Source: Nectonema munidae
Taxonomy: Eukaryota; Nematomorpha; Nectonematoida; Nectonematidae
Length of the DNA: 64,000 nucleotides
Assembly: GCA_030549495.1 (NCBI GenBank)
Contig: JAUIRK010000536.1
Span: 992,001-1,056,000, forward strand
Direction: 5' to 3'
Part shown: one piece after another, positions 55,763-64,000 of the stretch
Layout: the number at the start of each line of letters is the position of its first letter
How positions within the stretch are numbered: the stretch's first letter is position 1
Position numbers and translations under genes: made by a program
Notes under the pieces: generated by a model
Told to the model about the DNA's origin: nothing
The model's input: only the letters and a program-made list of their open reading frames with translations
Database searches by the model: none

Positions 55763-56084
55763 CGGTTATGGATTGTAGAAATAAAAATTCTGTGCAGTTT
55801 ATATAGCCATAAATTATTATCATTTTGTGCTTTTTTTAAATAATAATTAGCAAGATGAACGAGCACGTGCCAATATTTGCTAAATTTGATAGCGAAAAAG
55901 GTAGACCAGATAAAGTTATAAAACTAAAATTTGTGTATTGTATGATTATAGTTGCAAAAGCTACTAAGATCAGACAAACTTAAAAAAATATTCTCTCACC
56001 AGGACAACTAGAACTTTTACTGCAGTAATAGCAATCTGATCACTATCTTCCCTTCTTTTGTAATACTTAAATCCCTCATGAAAC

Positions 56085-56535
56085 ATTTTCAGGTATATTT
56101 AAAAAATATTTTACAACTAAATCTATAAATTTAATAGTATATCTTAAAATATATCTAATATTTATGAGTATATCTAAAAATAATATGATTTGCGTAGAAT
56201 CAAGTTAAAAATGTGAATTATAAATGTTTATAAAAGTGAATTTGTGCATTTGTGTTTGCTGAATGGTTTGTGATGCCGCTAGATATAGAAGAAGTGATGA
56301 GAAAAATAATAGTTGCGAGAGACACGAGAGAGGAGTGATAAGGAAAATATTAGTTGCGAAAGAAACGAGTGAGAAGTGATGAGAAAAATAATACTATCAT
56401 GTGGCAAGAAATCGAGTGTTAGTGTGAAAGCGGCACGATCAAAAGAAAGAAAAATGTATAATTCATCACTATATCTCATCCATCTCCTAATGTGGATGGC
56501 GAGAAATGTCTCTTGGCGAGGAATAGCCGCTTGCC
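56085..56535. repeat. MULE right terminal inverted repeat
   Basis: Inverted counterpart of 51988-52395. It contains GTTGCGAGAGACACGAG and GTTGCGAAAGAAACGAG internal repeats and ends GGCGAGGAATAGCCGCTTGC beside the right target duplication. Short ORFs in both arms (52054-52290, 51953-52210, 56279-56479) are reflections of the repeat and not genes. Confidence 0.88.
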
Positions 56536-56544
56536 GTTTAAAGC

Positions 56545-58057
56545 TAGAGTGAGTGACAAAATATTTTTAGAATCAAATTGAGCATGATCGATTTATTATG
56601 TATGTAAAAAGTTTATTCAATAAAATTGAAAAAAAAAATCGTTTTGGCTTAAGTCACCTGTGAAAGCTTATTTACTGACAGATGAAATGTATTGAGTGGA
56701 TTAATCATCAAAAGTTGGTTTTTAAATACATTAAAAAATATTTTGCAAAATTAAAAGTAAACATCGCCCACAAAAAAAAGCATATTCGAAAGTTTTTTTA
56801 TAAAAATGGTTTAATTTGAACATGAACTGTCACATTTAATACATTTTTTGACAGGTTTGATTTATTTTTATAAAAAAATTGAGTAGCACCATTGAAATCT
56901 TCGGAAAATTCTTATATATGTATATAAAAAAACTTTTCATACTCACTTTTGACATGATGAGCTGTCATATTTAATCGGTTTTTTTGACAGGTTTGATTAA
57001 TTTTCACAAAAATTAACATTACGCCTAATTTCAGAACACTGGAAAATTGGTATATAGGTGTGAAAAGTTTTTTATGTTTATTTAAATAAAATGCTTAATT
57101 TTGTAATCCATCTTTTGATGGGTTTAGTTGTCATAAAAAAAATGAACATCACTTCTAGATTCAGCATTCTAAGAACAGCAGAGGTGGGGCAAAAATTCGC
57201 ACTTGCACAAGTATATAAGTGGACAAATTAGCACAAGTATATAAGTGGACAAATTAGCACAAGCAAACAATACATTAATATTTTTCATAATATAGGAGCT
57301 TCATACTATATTTTGAAACAACCCCCCCCCCCCCCCCCCCCTTCCCCACCCCTACGCCTATCTGCATATTAATATATAAGAACAATTTTACATAATCCAA
57401 TCGAACACAAAATTGATTGATCCATTTTATGCTATTGAGCTGTAATTCCCAAATTCGAATTGCGCGTGCATTGAAAGCTAAAATAATAATAATGCCCCCA
57501 TTAAAATGAAAACGCATTTTGAATACAACTCTCGCTCATTCTCCCTCCTTTCTTCATTCACTCCTCTCTCTTCTTTATTGGATCCTACAAATCGATAGAT
57601 ATCATCAATATATTCTCCAAGTTGGAAGAAAGTGTGTGTGCGCGAGTGTCTTTGTTAGACACTAGGGATTGCCTACTTCTAATCTCTGTCTTCACTTGCA
57701 ATTAAAATAATGTATGGCGCAAAACGCGAAAATTAATTTAAATAATTCATCGCACATGTATAATTTATAAGGTGTAGAGATCTACAGTTATATTATACAC
57801 TTATTTATATTTTATAGTGCTCGTATGACAACGAACGTGCAGATGGATGTGAGGAAAGTATTCTCTGTCTACAACACGTTTCAATCCCAAAAATTTCAAT
57901 TAGCATATTGCTTATTGAATCGATTTTGCTTTCAATTCATTTCAAATTTTTCATCTGTCTCCTTTTCTCCTCTTGGCAAATTTTTTGTGAAAGATATTTA
58001 TGATTTCAAATGGGAAATGTTTCCAGCCGCCACAAAAATAAGACAAATTAGCGCCAT
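56545..58057. other. Region upstream of the GPCR gene
   Basis: AT-rich DNA with two features: a direct repeat of about 29 bp (AAGTATATAAGTGGACAAAT at about 57211 and 57237) and a 20-bp C homopolymer at 57322-57341. CT-rich DNA at 57525-57590 and a GT-rich stretch near 57632 could be part of a 5' region. No exon with the GPCR phase was identified before 58058. Confidence 0.45.
57322..57341. repeat. Poly-C tract
   Basis: Twenty consecutive C followed by a C-rich tail; unusual in such AT-rich DNA and a likely site of length variation or sequencing error. Confidence 0.9.
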
Positions 58058-58296
58058 ATGTTATTTGAGTCGATGTACTACAACATAAAATATTTGATTG
58101 ATCAGAGTGAAGCTCATGCAAAGCTAAATCACTTACTGTTCGGAGTTCTATCCATCATCATCATTCCAGCTTCTCTCATCTTGAATGGCATCTTCATCTT
58201 AACTCTTTCGCTCCCACACTTCCAGAAGCCGTGTTACAACATCCTATACGGCATCGCTTTGGCAGACTCCCTTGCCGTTCTGACTCCGTTTCCATG
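58058..58296 (+). CDS. Rhodopsin-like peptide GPCR, exon 1 (TM1-TM2)
   Basis: The ATG at 58058 follows an in-frame stop (58049-58051). The exon encodes a short N-terminus, TM1 (HLLFGVLSIIIIPASLILNG then IFILTLS), a loop (PHFQKPCYN) and TM2 (ILYGIALADSLAVLTPFP). L-A-x-A-D-S-L is the conserved TM2 Asp motif of rhodopsin-like receptors, and N in SLILNG is TM1 Asn 1.50. The donor CCATG|GTAACG leaves two bases (TG) that combine with G of exon 2 to give Trp. The pattern resembles FMRFamide/myosuppressin-type receptors of arthropods, but I cannot assign a ligand. Confidence 0.82.
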
Positions 58297-60803
58297 GTAA
58301 CGAGACGCTTATTTAATTTATACTTTTAAAACAATCCCTTCAAACGAGACGTTGGAGTACTTGAAAAACGTAGGAGCAATACGGGACCGAATACTTTTCA
58401 TCACACTTCAAAAGGTAAAAGTTTTTGAATTGAAGGAAAACAACAACAAATATCTCACCAATATACTTATATTTGTATATATTTTGAAATCGATTACAAA
58501 AATTAGAGTATTGTGATTGTTCTCATTTTTATATATAGTAGTATGGTTTAACCCTTAAAATCTTAGGTCTTAGAGTTCATTTCAATAAAATTTTGGCACG
58601 CATGTAAAAAAAGGGTGAAGAACCATGATAAATACATCTTTTATTTTTTAACATTTTGTCACTGTATATGATATATAATAATATATAGGATGGTTTAAAA
58701 GATGTGAACGAATTTCATTTATTTTAAATTAATGTTTCAATACCATAAGAATTGATGTCAAAGAAGACCGATGATGGATTCAGAGGGAGCGGGGACAATA
58801 GAGCAATCCTCCCTCCTCCTCCCCCCCTTCTATTCTAATTCCATTACCAATATTTTTACATATCAGTGTATAGTTCAATCAGAATTAGTTTCATTTTGTG
58901 AAAGAAAAGATGTATTTCAGATTCGTAACATGATGTTAATAAATGTTGCTCAAATTTTTCAAAAGAATGCTCTCTAAGCATTCATTCACATATAGAAAAT
59001 TAAGAAAAAAATTCCTTTTAGAAAATAATGTTATTAAATCGCCCTGGGATTAATTATCCAATTCAGAGAAATCCCTAAAGTAAAGAGAATTTTTACGAAG
59101 ATAAGTAGAAAATTCAATGGCCTTCCTATATGTAGTTGCTGTCATCGAGAATTATTAGATTGCACAAAATGAATTTCTGATGAAAGTAGAGCTACCAAGA
59201 AAGGACCAGTTTAGAATGAATAGCAAAATTAGATACTATATAAAGTATAGGGGAAATAAAGTACATACTTACAAGCTGATAGTGAATTTGTAAGGAAAAT
59301 AGAGGTCTAATTGACATATATAGTTCAAAGCTGTCTCTTAAATTAAATATTAAACAAAGGGAAGGATATAGAATAAGAATAGGAATCAAACCCAAAGAGA
59401 TCCAGAAGTGCTCGGAATAGCACTCAGTTATATTTTTCAACGTGTCATTTTGCATCAATTTTTATAAAAATTTTATTCCTGAATTAACTATATTTAATAA
59501 CCCATCTATATGCTTATAATTGAAAAATTTCATGAAAAATAAAAATCTAGGAGTTTACATTTTATGAGCTTTAAGGAAACATGGTCTCAGGTCGCCTTGA
59601 ATGAAAATTTGCTCCATCTATAAGATTGATAAAATCGTTTTTATATCAAGAAAGCAAATTATTTTATCGATTGAGTTTAAATATGTAATAGTCATGTTAA
59701 CCCCTTTGAAATGTAGTGTTCATTACCTCTGTATATATTGACAAAAATATCTTCATGATGAAATAGAGAAAGATCGATTTGCTAAATTGGAGGTAAAATT
59801 GTTCAAAAATGATATAAAAAAAAAATATATATATATATATATATCTGACCCCAAATTATGTTCGATTTGCTGTGTATGGATAAGTTTATTTTAAAATAAT
59901 GAGAAAACGTCTTTGGCATTAAGTCAAATGTGAAACCTAATTTACTGTCAGGTTAAATATTTTGAGTCAATTAATCACAAACAGTTTCTTTATTAATTAA
60001 ACTAAGAGAATATTATGCCAAAAATGTGGAATTAAAATATATTTTGAAGTTTTTATATTTTCCATTGAAGTTGATTGACAGCTTTGATTTATTTTTTGAC
60101 AGGTTTCATTCATTTTTAGGATAATGACACCATCAGATTCGCAATCAATTATTTAGATCGGTTCATATGAGAATTTTGTAAAAAATATTCAATATTTTGG
60201 GGAAAAGGACCCGGCCAAAAAAGTTCTCACCCTTAGGTAAATTAAATCGAAGCAAATTAAAATTCATAATTTTTTCTCTCCATAAAAATTTCGTTTTTTG
60301 AAAAAAATGAAGCGAAATATTTTATAAACATATTTAGGCTTCTTTTAAAAAATTTTAGTTTAAATATTAAATAAGTCGAAATATAGAGCAAAACGGCAAA
60401 GTGAGATTTACCTTAAATTTGAATAAAGAATCGACAAATTTTTACAGATCCCACAATTTTGAAGCTTACTAATGTTTACACTTTCTCAAAGTTCATAAAA
60501 GTACGTCTAAATTTGTTATTTAGAGGAGCTAAATGGGGCGCTATCTGATTTGATTGCCACCAGAAATGATATTGCAATCATTTTTCTATATTTCCATTCC
60601 ACTTTCGTTATATTAGTATGATGCGCATATTGTCAAAAGGTAAATTCACTATTTCATTTTTTATTATGGAGACCTTAATTTGAATGGAGTCTCCCAGCCC
60701 CATATGTTCCATAGCTGACTACGTACGTGCCTAACAAGGTTAATCTTAGTAGCAAAGATCCCATGTCTGGATTAAATACAGGCGAATAAAAATACGCGTT
60801 TAG
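58297..60803. other. GPCR intron 1
   Basis: A 2.5-kb AT-rich intron. It holds an (AT)n run near 59825-59844 and several decayed TGACAGGTTTGATT.ATTTTT-type strings (about 59990-60120) that also occur at 56850-57010, suggesting a dispersed repeat. A minus-strand ORF at 59192-59458 is described separately. Confidence 0.5.
59192..59458 (-). CDS. Hypothetical membrane ORF inside the GPCR intron
   Basis: The ATG-started frame gives MMQNDTLKNITECYSEHFW, then SLGLIPILILYPSLCLIFN, then further hydrophobic stretches to a stop. It has two N-glycosylation-type sequons followed by a strong membrane segment, so the first half could be a real N-terminal exon. No donor is convincing and no family is recognised. 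Chance ORF in AT-rich DNA remains likely. Confidence 0.25.
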   Translation of the reverse strand: MMQNDTLKNITECYSEHFWISLGLIPILILYPSLCLIFNLRDSFELYMSIRPLFSLQIHYQLVSMYFISPILYIVSNFAIHSKLVLSW

Positions 60804-61125
60804 GTTTCTCTACTACTACACACTGCAAGGCAGAGAGGACTTTGTGAGGGATCCATGGTGTTCAACGTATCCATACCTTATAAAATTGCTGCCTTCAACG
60901 TTTCACGGAATCACCCTCTGGCTCACGATGATTCTATCGATTTCGAGGTATTGCAAGATTTCCGTCCTCTCCTTCAACAAATTCTTCACTCTGAAACGCA
61001 CAAGAGTTTACCTTCTGGTTGCGTACCTTTTTGTATTTCTTTTTGATTCCGTGCGCTTCTTTGAATTCTCTTTTCGCGTCAACGAATTTCCCAGAAATGG
61101 CACAATCGAGTACGTTTGCCTACAG
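60804..61125 (+). CDS. Rhodopsin-like peptide GPCR, exon 2 (TM3-TM4 and ECL2)
   Basis: The acceptor GCGTTTAG at 60803 is the one whose phase yields Trp at the junction, giving W-FLYYYTLQGREDFVRDP. Then come WCSTYPYLIK (the TM3-top Cys), FHGITLWLTMILSISRYCKI (TM3, with SRY in place of DRY), LKRTRVYLLVAYLFVFLFDS (TM4), and ECL2 with an N-x-T sequon and Cys (NGTIEYVCLQ) that would pair with the TM3 Cys. The donor CTACAG|GTCAAC ends in phase 0. W-L-T-x-x-L-S-I-S-R-Y fits the peptide-receptor branch. Two other frames also lack stops here, but only this one has receptor motifs. Confidence 0.83.
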
Positions 61126-61182
61126 GTCAACTTTTCTCATTTTCCATAGCATTACTTATAGATATTCATTTCTATATAAATA

Positions 61183-62303
61183 TATAGGACCTTTTTGCTA
61201 CTTTGGGATAATATAGGACCTTTTTGCTACTTTTGGATAATATAGGACCTTTTTGCTACTTTTGGATAATATAGGACCTTTTTGCTACTTTTGGATAATA
61301 TAGGACCTTTTTGCTACTTTTGGATAATATAGGACCTTTTTGCTACTTTTGGATAATATAGGACCTTTTTGCTACTTTTGGATAATATAGGACCTTTTTA
61401 CTACTTTTGGATAATATAGGACCTTTTTACTACTTTTGGATAATATAGGACCTTTTTTCTACTTTTGGATAATATAGGACCTTTTTTCTACTTTTGGATA
61501 ATATAGGACCTTTTTTCTACTTTTGGATAATATAGGACCCTTTTGCTACTTTTGGATAATATAGGACCCTTTTGCTACTTTTGGATAATATAGGACCTTT
61601 TTGCTACTTTTTGATAATATAGGACCTTTTTGCTACTTTTTGATAATATAGGACCTTTTTGCTACTTTTGGATAATATAGGACCTTTTTGCTACTTTTGG
61701 ATAATATAGGGCCTTTTTGCTACTTTTGGATAATATAGGACCTTTTTGCTACTTTTGGATAATATAGGACTTTTTTGCTAAATTTGGATAATATAGGACT
61801 TTTTTGCTAAATTTGGATAATATAGGACCTTTTTGCTAAATTTGGATAATATAGGACCTTTTTGCTAAATTTGGATAATATAGGACCTTTTTGCTACTTT
61901 TGGATAATATAGGACCTTTTTGCTACTTTTGGATAATACAGGACCTTTTTGCTACTTTGGATAATATAGGACCTTTTTGCTACTTTTGGATAATATAGGA
62001 CCTTTTTGCTACTTTTGGATAATATAGGACCTTTTTGCTACTTTTGGATAATATAGGACCTTGTTGCTACTTTTGGATAATATAGGACCTTTTTGCTACT
62101 TTTGGATAATATAGGACCTTTTTGCTACTTTTGGATAATATAGGACCTTGTTGCTACTTTTGGATAATATAGGACCTTTTTGCTACTTTTGGATAATATA
62201 GGACCTTTTTGCTACTTTTGGATAATATAGGACCTTGTTGCTACTTTTTGATAATATAGGACCTTTTTGCTACTTTTGGATAATATAGGACCTTTTTGCT
62301 ACC
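61183..62303. repeat. Minisatellite, 29-bp unit, about 38 copies
   Basis: The unit is TATAGGACCTTTTTGCTAC followed by TTTTGGATAA. Variants cluster in runs: ACTACT-type (61396-61430), TTTTCTACT-type (61443-61520), AAATTTGG-type (61775-61870) and GACCTTGTTG-type (62050-62240). Such runs are the signature of local duplication by slippage or unequal exchange. The unit is not a multiple of three and contains TAA, so it is not coding. It occupies nearly the whole interval between GPCR exon 2 and the next candidate exon. Confidence 0.95.
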
Positions 62304-62325
62304 TTTCTTATAACCACTTGTTCAG

Positions 62326-62461
62326 TTCTTTGCAAAAAATAGATGCAAAGAGTAAGGTTACCCTAAAAAATATTATTACTGCTTTGATCTGTTTTCTCCT
62401 CCTCAACTTCACTTCTTCTTTCTATCACACAGTCTTTCAATTCTTGCAAAGAACTGAAGAA
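62326..62461 (+). CDS. Candidate GPCR exon (TM6-like)
   Basis: The acceptor ACCACTTGTTCAG lies at 62325. The frame gives SLQKIDAKSKVTLKNIITAL, then ICFLLLNFTSSFYHTVFQFL, then QRTEE, with a weak donor AAG|GTGTTT. A basic cytosolic stretch followed by one hydrophobic helix with an N-F-T-x-x-x-Y pattern looks like ICL3 and TM6. Its start phase (one leftover base) does not match the phase-0 end of exon 2, so at least one exon (TM5) is missing between them. It could belong to another transcript. Confidence 0.5.
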
Positions 62462-63707
62462 GGTGTTTTTAAGACCATTGAAATATTTTGTTTTGAATAA
62501 AAAACCTTCTGGTAAACTTTTAAAAAAAAATTTTCTAAATATTGTAAAAAAAATTTCCCATTTTTTATAAAACAAAATAATAAAAATTAGAATAAATTTT
62601 TTAAATTATTTTTACGATGGCTTTTTAAAAATAAAACATGTGTTATTTTACACTAAATTTTTACAAAATATTTAACAAAATTTAGTAAAAGATAGTTAAT
62701 TAATTATTCAGTTAATTAATTAGTTAATTTTTAAAGTTCCTTTTAACGGGAGAGGATGTAAATAAGTGTCCAAAATTAATTCATTTTTCCATTGAAATTA
62801 TAATTAAATGAAAGATATGGAAAATGTAGCAGTATCGTCATATGTGAAGGAAAAATTTAATCTAAAAGTTATTCAAACAAACCCTTCACCGCTACACATA
62901 ACGCTTTGAAACGAACGCATTAAACCGGTTAAACACTTGCGCGTCCCCTGAAGCTTTGCGTAAAATCTGTGTATCCCCCTATTTTTGGAATGTATCATCT
63001 CATCAGCCACATCCATCTTTATCTCCTACAAAGCTGCTTGTATAGTTGAGTTCCCACACAAACTTAAATGTACTTAATGTACATCATTTCTGTTCAAAGG
63101 CAAATACTGACGTTATCACACATGTTAGTACCTATAGTAAAAAACCAAGATATAAATTCTTATGGAGCAAATTTTAATTTTGATAAGAGGCATGGGAATT
63201 TTTTAAAGGAGAGACAAAGCGGGGGCGGGGCCACTCATAAATTAAAATTTTGATCAGTTTTGTCCAAATTGCGGACAACGCTCTCTACATACCGCCTTCA
63301 GAATTCTCAAATCTTGCCTGTGGATTCTTTAGAATCGTTTTTCAAAATAGACAAATTAACGCATTTTTAGGAAAATGTTCACGTTTTATATCAAAATATT
63401 TAACTTATTGAAAAACAAGACGTCGCCCCAATTCCAAATTTTTTTATAAGTGAGACAGGCGTCAAAAAAAGATTGAACAAACCTGATTTAGATCATTAAA
63501 CTTAATTCACTTATTCTTTGAACAAAATTAGAGTTTTTACTGAATTTTAAGAGAAAAAATTAAGAAAGATGTTCAGGACATCCGAACACAGAAGCAATAA
63601 AATCCAATCACCATAAAAGATTTCAAACAGCCTACAAGAAGTATGAAGGCGAAGCCAGAAATCAAGCATATCCCGTCTTTTTACTTTTCCACACCAAGTT
63701 CATTCGG
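62462..63707. other. Downstream of the candidate TM6 exon; no exon recognised
   Basis: AT-rich. A TM7/C-terminal exon would be expected here or beyond 64000, but no N-P-x-x-Y-type reading with splice borders was found. A short G-rich patch lies near 63220. Confidence 0.4.
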
Positions 63708-63845
63708 GTAAAGGTACGGTGGGGATCGAAAAGGCACAATTGCGCCGCTTGTATCAAACTATGAGAAAAGTAGGCTTGATGCAGGATCGAACCCAAGACC
63801 TTGAGTTATCGAGACCCCCTATCAAATCAACCCTACTCACGCCCC
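63708..63845 (-). mobile_element. tRNA-derived SINE
   Basis: On the minus strand: head GGGGCGTGAGTAGGG, B box GGTTCGATCCT, body through GGCGCAATTGTGCC, and tail CCGTACCTTTACC. Slightly diverged from the 33000 copy and missing the CTCGATGAAAACACCC middle of the 3' body. Confidence 0.8.
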
Positions 63846-64000
63846 AATCATTCACGTACTATTTTCGCTAATTTAAAAACAAAGGGGAATTGCTTTTATT
63901 TTCCTGCGATAGAATTTGAATAAACGTGTACTCTTTAATGCCAATTTAGATAGAAAATGCGTGGGTAAGCCATGTTCCTAACTACTTCAAAAGATTTTAC

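Larger units (their letters stand above)
51988..56535 (+). mobile_element. Mutator-like element (MULE), 4.55 kb, with terminal inverted repeats over 400 bp
   Basis: The outermost bases are GGTTGTAGGACATTCCTCGCC and the inverted GGCAAGCGGCTATTCCTCGCC on the far strand (each 21 nt as positions 51988-52008 and 56515-56535). Similarity continues inward to about 52395 and 56085. The repeats contain internal tandem units (TTGCAACTATTATTTTCCT three times). A 9-bp duplication flanks the whole. The plus strand encodes a spliced FLYWCH/MULE-type transposase at 52769-54282; the minus strand has an unidentified ORF at 54936-55762. A few stops are present, but exon borders and catalytic motifs are well preserved. 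Confidence 0.9.

Noticed and set aside
61019-61216. ORF running into the minisatellite, and similar ORFs in and beside the array
   Set aside because: The repeat unit is 29 bp and has TAA, so no frame is sustained. The frame with receptor motifs is a different one.
61183-62303. CRISPR-like look of regularly spaced repeats
   Set aside because: Units are directly adjacent with no unique spacers, and the context is a eukaryotic intron.
1-64000. Retroviral or LTR-retrotransposon copies, Polintons, and toxin genes
   Set aside because: No paired direct LTRs, protease/integrase, capsid, envelope or toxin-like readings were recognised anywhere in the window.

Overview
The window is AT-rich eukaryotic DNA with spliced genes, long introns and a dense, nested load of transposons. 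The host exons, the tRNA-derived SINEs and a protein family I know from many arthropod genomes point to an arthropod. A copepod such as a sea louse would fit, but the sequence does not settle it. No bacterial, plasmid, CRISPR or retrovirus/LTR material was recognised.

Host genes. (1) An organic solute transporter alpha (OST-alpha/SLC51A)-like gene lies on the minus strand. Five exons (21775-21941, 20381-20454, 15720-15878, 8282-8378, 853-1105) join in compatible phases and give about 250 residues with the family's Cys-rich cytosolic motif. The first exon was not found and the last lies beyond the left edge. Its introns, up to 7 kb, carry most of the left-hand transposons. (2) A rhodopsin-like peptide GPCR lies on the plus strand (58058-58296, 60804-61125, and probably 62326-62461). 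A minisatellite of about 38 units of 29 bp fills the intron where the TM5 exon should be. A few orphan exon-like ORFs have no recognised family.

Layout. 0-22 kb: the OST-alpha gene, with a degraded copy of the uncharacterised arthropod family (4.0-5.6 kb), a LINE (8.6-10.4 kb), an inverted-repeat unit with two hammerhead-like cores (16.0-16.6 kb) and two hAT fossils (16.7-19.6 kb). 22-32 kb: a Hermes-like hAT interrupted by a small hAT element, and several short hAT elements with 8-bp target duplications. 32.4-35.1 kb: a Penelope-like RT/GIY-YIG fragment and an hAT fragment between inverted repeats. 37-41.35 kb: an intron-containing hAT gene with a 2-kb pogo/Tigger element in one intron. 41.6-42.6 kb: an old LINE fragment. 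43.1-44.6 kb: a second copy of the uncharacterised family enclosed by inverted repeats of about 175 bp, the best candidate here for an undescribed transposon type. 46.2-51.2 kb: a full-length RNase H-bearing LINE with a 16-bp target duplication. 52.0-56.5 kb: a Mutator-like element with inverted repeats over 400 bp and a 9-bp target duplication. 57-64 kb: the GPCR, its minisatellite and a terminal SINE.

The elements illustrate serial invasion: SINE inside Penelope-like element, hAT inside hAT, pogo inside hAT. hAT elements are the most diverse group, with at least seven distinguishable lineages or derivatives. All identifications are by reading translated sequence and motifs; no database search was run.
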